From Dipteris shenzhenensis (lineage: Eukaryota > Polypodiophyta > Polypodiopsida > Gleicheniales), in NCBI GenBank assembly GCA_047967505.1, contig CM106541.1: a DNA stretch of 64,000 bases; one strand, 5' to 3'. The notes under the pieces are model-generated. The model saw only the letters and a list, made by a program, of their open reading frames with translations. It made no database searches and had not been told where the DNA came from. This document shows, piece after piece, positions 20,808 to 31,298 of this stretch; position 1 is the first letter of the stretch; each line of letters begins with the position of its first letter. A program made the translations under genes and the position numbers.

Positions 20808-21293
20808 TCTAAGTTTCCTACCTATTGATGAAATTAAGTAGTTATTGGTAGCAATACACGCTATAAAATAGATGCATCCTCATTGTTTTAATGATGCTCT
20901 TTTGCAGTACAAAAAGTATAGCACATTATGGTCATACGGATGACATTTGCACATCAAACACATCAATTCAAAGAGAGTCACATATGATTCTGGAGTCATG
21001 GCTAACTTCACACAAGATAGCCAAGCAAGTGCTTCAGATGCCAATATTCTCTCCTCATAGTTGGATTATTGTGGGACCATATGCAAAATCTATGAAATTG
21101 ATTTCAGACGATTTAGTATTTTTGTTCTTGATGTAAAATGGTTCATAACTATTTACAATGGTCCCCATGTGAGAGTGAGGAAAGATAGTAGTGGCTTCTT
21201 TGCAATAGACTTCACCAAAATTTGGACCAATGAAAGTGATACTTTTGTTCATCTCAAGCATTATGAGCAGGTGTACACCAATGATTTACATTA
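20808..21293 (+). pseudogene. CACTA A transposase, 3' exon (DUF4216-like)
   Basis: After an intron whose donor has decayed (GT to CT at 20809-20810; acceptor AG at 20906-20907), frames near 20910-21293 read 'YCGTICKIYEIDFRRFSIFV', 'LDVKWFITIYNG' and 'KDSSGFFAIDFTKIWTNE'. This pattern (YYG.I..I.EL.....VLFKC.W, then FxLA..A.QVFYV) fits DUF4216 found in TNP2-type CACTA proteins. Element B carries the same block at 41002-41340. Confidence 0.75.
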
Positions 21294-21553
21294 GGGAAAT
21301 TTGAAGCTCATTTTGGGGCCCTCTAAGAACTTCCTTTGAGAATGTTCTCTGAAAAAAGGGTGGCATGGTTAATTTTTTGCAGATTAGCTCAAAACTTGTC
21401 GGACTTGGCAGTTTTAGAACCTACTCTTTGAGAAACTGCCAAGTCCGACAAGTTTTGAGCTAATTAGCAAAAAATTATCCATGGCCCCCTTTTTTCAGAG
21501 AACATTCTCAAGGGAAGTCCTTAGAGGGCCCCAAAATGAGCTCCGAATTTCCC
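21294..21553. mobile_element. foldback MITE (260 bp, arms about 120 bp)
   Basis: The left arm starting GGGAAATTTGAAGCTCATTT pairs with the right arm ending GAGCTCCGAATTTCCC nearly throughout; only about 18 bp of loop ('TAGAACCTACTCTTTGAG') is unpaired. Flanking TA on both sides would fit a TA target duplication. Element B lacks it at the same place near 41360, which confirms insertion. A copy of one end lies at 27018-27051. Confidence 0.88.
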
Positions 21554-22330
21554 TAATGATTAATCGAAGCTTTTGTTTTTAAAGATCAATTGGTACATAT
21601 ACTCAAGCATAATTTCATGTAATTGATGGCATTTGGCACCCATCTTCAATATAGGTGGCTTTTCATCCGGATCATTCTGATCCAAGATGGTGGTACGTGA
21701 TCCAAGTTGCACCATGAAGTAAGCAAATTTTTAAAGATAGAGATGTGGATATGGAGATGCCGCTACCAATGCCAGATCCAATTGATCCAAATGGACCTAG
21801 CGAAGAAGATGAAGATCACATTATGAGCCAAGAGGAAGATGCGCATAATGACATCATATGGGAGGAAGATGGAGATCATGATATTAAGAAAGAAGATGAC
21901 ATCGATCATCAAGAATCACCCAACTTTATTGAAGAATATGATCAAGTCTTAGGTGAACGTACGATGCGAGAGTACGATGATGATATAGGAGATGAACTTG
22001 GTATAGAGTTGGTGATAGACTTGTTTGGCATGCTAGACTTGGCTTAGGATGAAGCTGTTGATGTAAATGCTCCTAATTGATTTTTTTCATCTCAAACTTG
22101 GACATGAATATATGAGCTTCAAACTTGATGTACATGCTCTTGTACTTTTATTCTTTCGAAGGATCAAACAAGTATGAAAAGAAATTTTTTTTGTCATTGG
22201 GAAAAACTATCTTTAAAGGTTGGTATGGGGAAAAACACTCTCTATAAAATGTCACTATAGGAAAGTGTCTCAAAGTCACTATATAACAACCTTTTACAAG
22301 TCTACAAACGTCAATGTATAGCGACACTTT
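21554..22330 (+). pseudogene. CACTA A transposase acidic C-terminal tail and right subterminal region
   Basis: The frame 21745-22047 (100 codons) begins 'MDMEMPLPMPDPIDPNGPSE' and is very rich in Asp/Glu, with MSQEED and DHD clusters. It matches 41516-41800 in B and follows DUF4216, so it is the transposase tail. TATAGCGAC-type repeats near 22240-22330 then lead to the terminal inverted repeat. Confidence 0.7.
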
Positions 22331-22388
22331 TTTAAACCCACTTTGCTTATTGACAATTAGCATCGAAATAGGCCCGTGTGTAGTAGTG

Positions 22389-22674
22389 CTTTCGTTTTTA
22401 AAGATCAATTGATACATATACTCAAGCATAATTTCATGTAATTGATGGCATTCGGCACCCATCTTCAATATAGGTGGCTTTTCATTCGGATCATTTTGAT
22501 CCAAGATGGTGGTACGTGATCCAAGTTGCACCATGAAGTAAGCAAATTTTTAAAGATAGAGATGTGGATATGGAGATGCCGCTACCAATGCCAGATCCAA
22601 TTGATCCAAATGGACCTAGCGAAGAAGATGAAGATCACATTATGAGCCAAGAGGAATATGCGCATAATGACATA
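22389..22674 (+). repeat. 286-bp duplicate of CACTA A internal sequence, directly outside the right TIR
   Basis: From 'TCGTTTTTAAAGATCAATTG' to 'GCGCATAATGACAT' this copies 21570-21855 with only a handful of differences. It begins at the first base after the TIR and then joins family D at 22676. Confidence 0.92.
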
Positions 22675-22675
22675 C

Positions 22676-23240
22676 TGCATGAATCCCCACTTGTGCATTG
22701 CTTTCACTACACTGGCAATAGCTGTGCAAATGGTAAGAGCGTTCTCATAGAATAAACGTGCTCGCATTTGAATCCGCGTTATGCCATGCATTTCAAGGTT
22801 GCTTGTGGGGGTTGCCTCACCTTGCCCAGTTCGGATAATCATGATACATGGAAGGTAGACTCATGAGCATGTCATGAATACAAACTCCATTGAAGTATGG
22901 ATTGATTAACCAAAGATCGCTAACATGTGTGTAACCAATTGCGCGATATATAGCCCTATGCATTACAGTCAGTGCTACCTCTATCTTCAATGAATTATGT
23001 GCATGTGCAGTATCGTGCCTCAACTTCTTGCCATCATATGATAGGGTTGGCTTGAAACCTGGCACACCTTCTATCTTAATCGAATACAATTTTCCTTCCA
23101 CTCCCCCATCCAATTCCTCAAGAATTGTCAATGCAACTAGTGGGAAGTGTACTTTTGTGGAGCACATGTTGGCAAACTTTTGCATAGATCTATTTGTGCC
23201 TTTTTGTCTTGACTTATCATGTCTATTCTTTCTAAGGAAT
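22676..23240 (-). other. family D repeat, copy 1, right part (minus-strand ORF 23185-22817)
   Basis: 'GCAATAGCT(A/G)TGCAAATGG' through 'GGATAATCATGA(T/A)ACATGGAAG' aligns with 57400-57570. A 122-codon minus-strand frame (starts 'MQKFANMCSTKVHFPLVALT') contains 'EGKLYSIKIEGVPGFKPTLS' and shows no stop, but I do not recognise it. It lies upstream of the 13.8-14.2 kb frame in the same direction if element A is removed. Confidence 0.5.
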
Positions 23241-24600
23241 GACTAGCAATCTGAGTATAAGATTGCATGGCGACTTTCGATAGTCTACCGGTTGCCTCTT
23301 TCTCCTTTTGATTTTTTTAATTAATGGTAGCATGAGATTATTTTCATTCTATGAGCCACCTATCCAGCTTTGTCCTTGTTGCATTTGTCAAGGGCTCTGA
23401 TTGCTTTATCATTTCCCATTGAACAACTATATCACCCAATACTCTAGGTAGGAAGTTTAGTACATCCTCTTTCTCCTCTATCCGCTCCACCTCTATGGTC
23501 AAATTGAGTAGGTATGCGATGTGCCTTTCATCTAGAGTAGACTTGGTATAAGGAATCTCTCTTATTTGCTCTCACTCAGTGTAATAATATGTTGAACACA
23601 CACTTTGTGGACAAGGTGTTGCAACTCGATTCTCCAAGTGTCTCTCTCTCTCTTTGAAGGGGTGACTGCCACACAAGAGGAAAGCAGAGGTATAGATCTA
23701 ATTTACACAACAATCATTATGTAAGCACTCAATCGGTTCTGCTACCATGATGATGTGTAGATATGAAAACCAATGTAGAAGCAATTAAGTAATTCACACG
23801 TCTCCACCCAATCATAATGCATTACATTAACACTCAACCATTACAAAAACAAAAGTGAAAAAATCATGTAAACAACACAACAATCTTTGCTATAATATGA
23901 TGAAAGCAAAAATCAAATTAAACGTACAAACACATAGAACACGCACAATACAATTTCTTTAGAAATGAAATTGATATCTATGCACACATGCTCACATGAA
24001 TTTTTAATAGATAATTTTAGCGTGGATCCTATAAGCAATTTAGCATGGCTCATACAAACAATTGAGGTGCAAGCAAAATGTAGGTAAGCTGTAATTGGTC
24101 CAAGAAACCCTATTGAAGGAGGATAGGCTATAAAAGACGAAACAAGAAAACATATAACAACAATCATGATTCAATGAACCAAGATGATCTAGATCAGCAT
24201 TGTGTGATCACACATCTTGAGCTCATTGAGAAGTCATCATCGAGATGAATCCAGCTAGCCAAAGTGAGCTATCATCCGGACAATGACCGGCTCTATTGAC
24301 ATCTATGTACAATATATATGAATATATGATAGTAGACCAAAGCGAGGTGAATCCAGCTAGCAGAAACGAGCGTCTTGATCATGATACTACCTAAGAGAAC
24401 ATCAGTCAAGGTGAGATGGATCCAACCAGCTGAAGCAAGTCATCATCTAACCCCAAGTGATACACATCATACAGCTAGAGACAAGGAGCTTTCATGACAA
24501 ACATATTCCATGCTAGATCCACATATTATTGCATGGAATCACCAACAAAACTTCAACATATTGCCAAGAAAGCAAGCAACAACCCAATGAAAATTCAATA
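23241..24600. other. unassigned DNA with weak internal repeats
   Basis: I see no gene. Near 24238, 24345 and 24412 a phrase like 'GAGATGAATCCAGCTAGC' recurs three times, diverged. A short CT run lies near 23640. Confidence 0.4.
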
Positions 24601-24609
24601 GTGTAGCCC

Positions 24610-24918
24610 ATGAAGTCAATGAGTGGAAAACATGAATTAGCATGTGGTGTTAAGGAGCCCAAATATCTGGAGGGCTATGGAAAACACCAGCTCGTAAGGT
24701 TTCGAGAGCCACCCATGATTGCATCAGGCCACACAGTCCAAGAAGAGGAACAGGTGGAGAGAGCTGAAGAAAAGGATAAAGAGACAGTCGACATCAAGCC
24801 AATAAAGAAGAAAAAGACTCCAATCAAGATCAAAAAGAGAGTTCCGATCGGCAAGCCCTGGGAGAAACAGGATTTAGTCATCGAATATAGCACAAACATT
24901 ATATTAAATTTGAACTGA
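24610..24918 (+). CDS. hypothetical lysine/glutamate-rich ORF (102 codons)
   Basis: The plus-strand frame starts 'MKSMSGKHELACGVKEPKYL' and has a charged C-terminal half (EEEQVERAEEKDKE, then a KKKKTPIKIKKR basic cluster that resembles a nuclear localisation signal) ending 'IEYSTNIILNLN'. No domain is recognised. It is convergent with the spliced gene at 25096-26881, about 180 bp away. It could be an exon, a transposon accessory frame, or chance; the biased but non-repetitive composition is the only support. Confidence 0.3.
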   Translation: MKSMSGKHELACGVKEPKYLEGYGKHQLVRFREPPMIASGHTVQEEEQVERAEEKDKETVDIKPIKKKKTPIKIKKRVPIGKPWEKQDLVIEYSTNIILNLN

Positions 24919-25095
24919 TTTGTATAAAGTCTTTGATATCTGGTATGATCTTGTATAAATGATTAATAAGTTGATGATGAAATGATTTGTACATTTACAT
25001 AGAGTGGTGTCGTTAAATATTAAATGAACAATATATTGAAATTGTAAACAAATTGTATTAAGTTCAGATCATATGTTTCACAAAAGAAATACTTT

Positions 25096-26881
25096 TCATG
25101 CATAACACCAAGAGTCACTTGTTCCACTAAAAAAATTTCTATTGAATGAGTTTGAAAACATGTGGACATAACACCAATAAGTTACAAATGAGTCATATTC
25201 ATGTTTACTTGTCCATTTATGGTTTCTAAATATCTTCGATTCCCTCCATTGTCTATGTCTCTCTGTTGCAATTGAATTGTCTAGTGCTTGTCTTCGTCTT
25301 TGCTTTTGGGCTAGAAGAAAAGCAAGCTTGATTTTGGAGCTAGCAACTTTTCTTTTAGCATGCAGCCTCTGTAGTATGCCTCGGTAAAACCATTGGAAGA
25401 CTTCCTTTAGACTATTTGCCTTCTGACTCCCTCCATAGTGTTGTATGTGTCTAAAAAATGCATTACGTGCCATGTAGTGAGACTTCTCCATGCCTTGGGT
25501 AGGCCAAATAGCTGGGCATCCATACTTTTTGACAAAATAGGGAAGGTGGTGGTATATGATATGCTGTAAGACATAAGAATGCATAGTAAGTAATAAAAAA
25601 AAAGAGGCTCACACTTAAGTAAAAGAAAAAGACATAACCTTACCATGTAGTGAGTTATATTGCAGGCTGTCCATGCGTCTTTCATTGACTTTCCAAAATG
25701 TTTAATTGCCTCCTCAAAGTTCTTGTAATCACTCTTTGTCCATGTTACTTTGTCACAGAACATGAAGAGTTGATCAAGAGACCTCCACACCTCTGCCTTC
25801 CTATTTCGTGCTTCCCCATCTGCCTCATGATCTTTCATAGCATTATGGACTTGCTTCCACAATCCATAATTAATCTTTGAAACTGTTCTACCTTGCCTTA
25901 CTTGCTTACTATGTTTGGGTCGAGACAAGAATCTTCTTGCCTTAACACCACCAATAGAGGGCTTGATTGGTACCTCCTTGCCATTGGTAGACTTTTTAAA
26001 ATCCTTTGTGATTTGAACATCTCCTCCATGCAGACCTATATCGAATAACACTTTTTCCAATGCTTGAAGAGCATCCTTTCTATTTTTTTCGGGACAGAGT
26101 TTCCAAGCAAATCCAATATATAAAAATACCAATTTCTCAATAATTTGACATAGACCATGCAATGTGCAGATGTGAACATTACATAGTGGAATGTCCAAAA
26201 TGGCCTTGAAGTTAGGGTCAACTTTATCTCTATTAGGTGCTCTCTTCCACCATTTTGAATCCATTACTTGAGCTGATTCTTTGCAGTAAAGACAAGGAGA
26301 CTTTGAGTTGCCTCCTTTACTAATGTTATACATGCACTTAAGTGTTTTAAGATCCCCGGCCATGTGCCACTCTACTTGAAAATCACCTTTTCCTGCAACA
26401 TGGAGATTCTCGCCTTGCACTTGTCTTTTGATTATTCTTGGTATTTCCGTGTGGTGAAACACCCAATCTAGTGTTTCATGGTCTTCGGTCTTCACCTGCG
26501 AGATTATAGAAAACAAAAGTATTACTATATCAGATTTGAAAACAATGACCAAAATCAAGTATAAAACAAAAAATGATCATACCTGGAACGAGCCTAACCA
26601 CCATATGTGTTTCTCTGACTGCACACTAAAATACTTCGAACTCGCTTCAGTCAATGATGTATCAATTGCTCCATTCATCAATGTAATAGTAACTCTTTCC
26701 ATTTTCTTTTCCTTTACAACCTCACACTCATCTAGTTTGATAACAAATTTCAAAATGCCTTTGCACTCCTCAAATGTTATTCCATAAAGCTCGACCATTC
26801 TTTTTTGAAGTTGTTGCAGATCTAAAAATATATTGTTCCAAGGATCATACACAGTGGTTCCTTTAACACCATGAAATATTT
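25096..26881 (-). CDS. uncharacterised spliced gene, possibly transposase-derived (three exons visible, 5' end missing)
   Basis: Minus-strand exons: 26881-26583, 26495-25644 and 25563-25096. Introns are 26582-26496 (87 bp, GT...CAG) and 25643-25564 (80 bp, GTAAGG...ACAG); both junctions keep phase and the joined frame of about 538 codons has no stop. The first visible exon starts with a partial codon behind a TTTTGTCAG acceptor, so an upstream exon is missing. Motifs: 'KMERVTITLMNGAI', 'SEKHIWWLGSFQ', 'CLYCKES' (a CxxC pair), 'VHICTLHGLCQIIEKLV', and in the last exon 'HIIYHHLPYFVKKYG' then 'TQGMEKSHYMARNAFFRHI'. The tail is Arg/Lys rich. The H...QGxEKxH pattern reminds me of uncharacterised, probably transposon-derived families in seed-free plants and animals, but that is from memory. 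No function is assigned. It is the only multi-exon frame here without decay. Confidence 0.65.
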
Positions 26882-27051
26882 CTGACAAAAGATTATCTTA
26901 TTCCTTTTTGAATTGATAGTTCTGTAGTCCTTACTGATAGTTCTGAGCCAAGTTTCCATATTTTACTATTTTTGAGGTCTTTTAGGAGAGAAATAAATCA
27001 AAAAATAGTGAATTTCTTACAGGGCCCCAAAATGAGTTCCCTTTTTCCCTA
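26882..27051. repeat. remnant carrying the foldback-MITE end
   Basis: The segment ends AGGGCCCCAAAATGAG then TTCCCTTTTTCCC, matching the right end of the foldback MITE at 21294-21553, and is followed by TA and then copia G sequence. The opposite end was not found. Confidence 0.6.
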
Positions 27052-27052
27052 A

Positions 27053-28627
27053 TGCTCTTATGACTACCATCATGGCTACAGAAGAGCCAGTGTACTTCGA
27101 CGACGTAGTAGACAAGCCATAATGGCAAACTACTATGAATGAAGAAATGGATGGATTGTATAAGAATAATACTTGGGAATTATGTGATCTTCCACCAGGA
27201 AATAAGACCATAGAAATAAAATTGGTGTGAAGTACAATCCAAATGGAAGTATTCAGAGATACAAAGCATGCAAAAGGGTTTTCACAGCAATATGGTGAGG
27301 ATTATGATGAGACTTATACTCCAGTAGCAAAGATGGATTCCATATGGTTCTTGATATCACTAGCGACACTCAATAGATGGAATGTGTACCAAATCAATGT
27401 CAAGAATGCATTTCTCAATGGTTATCTAGACGAGGAAGTCTACATGCAACAACTTGTAGGTTATGTTGAACTAGGAAAGGAGAAAAAGTTTTGCCATCTC
27501 AAGAAAAGTCTCTATGGCTTACACCAAGCACCCAGAAGTTGGTATAGCAGAATTGACAAGTATTTTGCTAATCTAGGATACATGAAGTCCGAATGCAAAT
27601 CATACTCTCTAATACAAAGTTCAAGGGGAAGACATTACAATTGCACTTTTGTACATAGATGATTTGATTGTGACAGGAAGCAAGGAGTGGCTTCATCAAA
27701 AAACTAAAACAAGAGTTATCTATAGAGTTCGACATGAAAGATCTTGGACTTATGCACTATTGTCTTGGAATTGAGTTCTAGAGAGATTCAGATAGCACAT
27801 TCTTGAGTTAGCTCAAGTATGTCGATAGCCTAGAGCTCTTGAAGCAGTTTTATATGGCAAATTACAAGATTGCAACCACTCCCATGGAACAGAGTTTGAA
27901 ACTTACTAAAGATTCATAAAAGCCCATAGTCAATGACAAGTACTACAGGCAGCTCATCGGATCTCTTATATATCTAACTATCACTCAGCTAGATATTTAT
28001 TATGAAGTAATCTCACTAGCACAATTTATGACAAATCCAAAATAGTCTCACTGGAATGCAGCCAAAAGAGTTTTGCAATACATCAGAGGTACAAAATAGT
28101 TTGGGATAGAATACAGAGGAAGTCATCCATAGTTGCATGGATACTCTATCAGTGACTATGCTAGAGATCATGAGACCAGAAGATCGACACAGGGATATGC
28201 ATTTTTCCTTGGTCAAGGTGCTATATCATGGTTTTCAAACAAACAACCAACTGTTTCTTTGTCTTTGATTGAAGCAAAATGTAGAGCACTTAGTACAGGT
28301 GCATGTGAGGCTATATCGCTCAAAAGACTATTGTCAAAAACAAATTACTTTGATGAGTCAAAGCCAACAACAATATACTGTGATAATCAATTGGCTCAAG
28401 CACTAGCCAAGAATCTAGTATACTACTTCAGGACAAAGCACATTGATGTTAGAAAGCACTTCATTAGAGAAATAGTATTACTTGGTGACATCACACTGCA
28501 ACATTGTGATAGCAAAGAGAATGTTGCAACCATCTCTACCAAACCACTCGGTAAAGAGCTTTTTGAGAAACACCGATTAGCTTTTGGTTTGATGCAAAGG
28601 AAGGACATTCCCATTAAAGGGGTGTGA
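27053..28627 (+). pseudogene. Ty1/copia RT and RNase H remnant (element G)
   Basis: The plus strand starts inside the pre-RT linker ('TTIMATEEPVYFDDVVDKP') and carries RT blocks in 27243-27662 ('GEDYDETYTPVAKMDSI', 'QINVKNAFLNGYLDEEVYMQ', 'KKSLYGLHQAPRSWY'). The active site can be read as 'LLYIDDLIVTG' after a frameshift near 27650. The frame 28133-28627 is an open copia RNase H ('[16 protein letters not shown]', '[11 protein letters not shown]'). Several TAG/TAA stops lie at positions where element E has Gln or Glu. The 5' part is cut off at 27052 by the foldback-related remnant. Confidence 0.88.
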
Positions 28628-28712
28628 TGGAATGTAATGCTCAGTCCTTCTTCGATTCTCCAAAATCATCATTTTGAGAGGCCTACTTCATGATGTTGAT
28701 CTTGAGGGAAGG

Positions 28713-28766
28713 TGTTGAGAGTTCTCGCTCAACATCATGTGATCATGTGTGCATAGCACCATCATG
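28713..28766 (+). repeat. truncated 3' LTR of copia G
   Basis: TGTTGAGAGTTCTCGCTCAA and the following 34 bp match the start of the copia E LTR; a CTTGAGGGAAGG polypurine tract precedes it at 28701-28712. It stops at 28766 where the large palindrome begins. Confidence 0.88.
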
Positions 28767-29488
28767 TTTACTGGAAGGGGGTAAAAACTGTCATATGAAA
28801 ACAGACTGTCAAACACAGAGACTCATAACTTTTTGCATCAGTATCTGATTCAAGATCTGATTATATAGGAACATGCGCCTTGAAGAGAGCTTCGCGCTGA
28901 TATAAATTTCATTACAATTGGACTAACGAGCAAAAATTTATGAGCAAAACACTAACAGGGGGTCAAACTATCATGAAAACTACCCTCCACCCAGGCTAAT
29001 TTCGCCTGAGCAGGATGCTCCCTCAAGACTCCACCTTTATCAACGATTCACCTCTCATAGATTTTGCCTAGAAGAGGGGAAGAAGTTTGCATAGTGGCTC
29101 GGGAAACAAATGAACCATGTGTGCACAGTGAGCAGCCGAATAGAAAGAACTTTTAAGGCTTTGAAAGAAAGAAAAGGGAAGAGACACTCAAGAGAGAGAG
29201 AGAACCTGAAGTGACCTTCATTACAAATAGAGTGAGAATCCACCTCAACACTACAAACACAAGGGAGAAGAAGAGGTTTCATACATACAAGAGGGAGTGG
29301 AAGCTCCAAGACTACTCATAGAGAGAGAATAAACTAGAGAGAGAAGGACTCAAGAGTCTACATAAGAGAATATCTACAAGAGGAAGAGAAGGCTCATGGA
29401 AGAGGCTTGGGGAGACGAGAACTATAGCAACATAAGGCCCAATGGTGGAAGAGATCCTGATGAACAAGGGAGAGGAGGGCTCCTTTTA

Positions 29489-29500
29489 TAGAGATTTTGT
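29489..29500 (-). promoter_or_regulatory. TATA box in left palindrome arm
   Basis: The minus strand reads CTATAAAAGGAGCCC, the mirror of the right-arm box; transcription would run leftwards. Confidence 0.45.
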
Positions 29501-30142
29501 TACCCTCCTTCACCCATTTACAATTACTGCCTGTAGATTCCTTTCCCCATCAATCACATAAGCACGTATGTCACCATCCATGTCCTTTTTGGCTACTCTT
29601 GCCATGTGTCCCATCAAAAGATGCTCAAGACTCTTAAAATATTGAGAGAGTCAACAGTCTCCTCACATGGAGCCCATAGGGACCCTCTCTTTTCGACATG
29701 TCCACATCCTCCTTATTCCACATAGGAGTTCTAGAAGGATTCCTCTTGACTTCACACTCCTCCACATGCCTCTAAAAAATAGGAAGAGTGAGTCATATAA
29801 AGAGGTGGGCTCATGTCCATGTGTTCCAATAATATAAGAGAGGCCACATGCCAAGCGTGTGGAAGGCATGTGGAGGAGTGTGAAGTCAAGAGGAATCCTT
29901 CTAGAACTCCTATGTGGAATAAGGAGGATGTGGACATGTGGAAAAGAGAGGGTCCCTATGGGCTTCATGTGAGGAGACTATTGACTCTCTCAATATCTTA
30001 AGAGTCTTGAGCATCTTTTGATGGGACACATGGTAAGAGTAGCCAAAAAGGACAAGGATGGTGACATACGTGCTTATGTGATTGATGGGGAAAGGAATCT
30101 ACAGGCAGTAATTGTAAATGGGTGAAGGAGGGTAACAAAATC

Positions 30143-30153
30143 TCTATAAAAGG
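30143..30153 (+). promoter_or_regulatory. TATA box of gypsy-2 LTR-like region
   Basis: TCTCTATAAAAGGAGCCC is followed by a pyrimidine-rich region (TCCTCTCCC), the usual layout of a plant LTR promoter. It lies about 1.95 kb upstream of gag. Confidence 0.55.
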
Positions 30154-31073
30154 AGCCCTCCTCTCCCTTGTTCATCAGGATCTCTTCCACCATTGGGCCT
30201 TATGTTGCTGTAGTTCTAGTCTCCCCAAGCCTCTTCCATGAGCCTTCTCTTCCTCTTGTAGATATTCTCTTATGTAGACTCTTGAGTCCTTCTCTCTCTA
30301 GTTTATTCTCTCTCTATGAGTAGTCTTGGAGCTTCCGCTCCCTCTTGTATGTATGAAACTTCTTCTTCTCCCTTGTGTTTGTAGTGTTGAGGTGGATTCT
30401 CACTCTATTTGTAATGAAGGTCACTTCAGGTTCTCTCTCTCTCTTGAGTGTCTCTTCTCTTTTCTTTCTTTCAAAGCCTTAAAAGTTCTTTCTATTCGGC
30501 TGCTCATTGTGCACACATGGTCCATTTGTTTCCCGAGCCACTATGCAAACTTCTTCCCCTCTTCTAGGCGAAATCTATGAGAGGTGAATCGTTGATGAAG
30601 GTGGAGTTTTGAGGGAGCATCCTGCTCAGGCGAAATTAGCCTGGGTGGAGGGTAGTTTTCATGACAGTTTGACCCCCTGTTAGTATTTTGCTCATAACTT
30701 TCTGCTCGATAGTCTAATTGTAATGAAATTTATATCAGCTTGAAGCTCTCTTCAAGGCGCATATGTTTATATAATCAGATCTTGAATCAGATCTTGAATC
30801 AGATACTGCTGTAGAAAGTTATGAGTCTCTGTGTTTGACAGTTTGTTTTCATGATAGTTTTTACCCCCTTCTAGTAAACTGTCCATATCTCTTCAACCGT
30901 CTGTCTGTTTTCAATGAAACTTATATCAGCGTGAAGCCCATCTTAAGGCGCATCTCTTTGTGTACTTGAATCTTTGATATCATGTCTCTACTGAAAGTTA
31001 TAGGCCTCTGTGTCTAATGACAGTTTGTAGAGTGTTTTGAGCTAAGTATAAAGGTATCTATGAAGGGGGTGCA

Positions 31074-31298
31074 ATGTTTCCTCGGAATCTACCCATCCGA
31101 CCTAATCAGCCCCTTCAAACTCCTCAATATATATCAGTTCATGTCATGTTGAGCCGTAAGATCTTCTTTCAACAACGTATCGCTCTTCTCTTTGGTGCAG
31201 ACCGGCTCGCTGAGATTATGGCCTCTGCTGATCCTTTCCTTCTCCCTATGCTTGACTACAACATCACTTGGGATGTTACCATCTTCATTCTCATCTAA
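31074..31298 (+). CDS. gypsy-2 leader ORF (74 codons), conserved with gypsy-1
   Basis: The frame starts 'MFPRNLPIRPNQPLQTPQYI' and contains 'FFQQRIALLFGADRLAEIMA' and 'PFLLPMLDYNITWDV'. The gypsy-1 leader has 'MFRPRNPFVTNQTF', 'NYQQRIASLFSAKRLAQVLN' and 'PLLLPILDYRETWDV' in the same order and at a similar distance (about 1 kb) before gag. Conservation between two quite different elements says the peptide is or was translated. No known domain is recognised. Unlike gypsy-1 no RNase H follows; a stop comes after 'VTIFILI'. Confidence 0.6.
   Translation: MFPRNLPIRPNQPLQTPQYISVHVMLSRKIFFQQRIALLFGADRLAEIMASADPFLLPMLDYNITWDVTIFILI

Larger units (their letters stand above)
14547..22388 (+). mobile_element. 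CACTA (En/Spm-type) transposon, element A
   Basis: The left end is CACTACAAGGCACATGCC; the right end read inward on the minus strand is CACTACTACACACGGGCC. Both are flanked by CTT (14544-14546 and 22389-22391), the 3-bp duplication typical of CACTA. TATAGCGAC-type subterminal repeats lie inside both ends. The plus strand codes a TNP2-type transposase in pieces, with a DUF4216-like domain and an acidic tail. The element holds MITE-1, a polypurine array, a solo gypsy-1 LTR with MITE-2, and a foldback MITE. Compared with element B it has lost about 935 bp including the DUF4218 part, so it is non-autonomous. Confidence 0.88.
28767..30878. repeat. 2.1-kb palindrome, arms about 1.0 kb, spacer about 91 bp
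   Basis: The left arm (28767-29771) and right arm (29863-30878) are inverted copies; in the stretches compared by eye only one base in about 60-100 differs. Both arms carry the same TATA-containing promoter-like stretch and encode mirrored 84-codon frames that are probably not genes. The right arm runs directly into the gypsy-2 leader, so it looks like gypsy-2 LTR/leader sequence, with an inverted second copy to its left. Confidence 0.93.

Noticed and set aside
29055-30580. Two 84-codon mirrored frames (29055-29309 minus, 30326-30580 plus) as a duplicated gene
   Set aside because: They lie in the palindrome arms just after the TATA region, where LTR R/U5 sequence is expected, and no domain is visible; their presence in both copies follows from the inversion.
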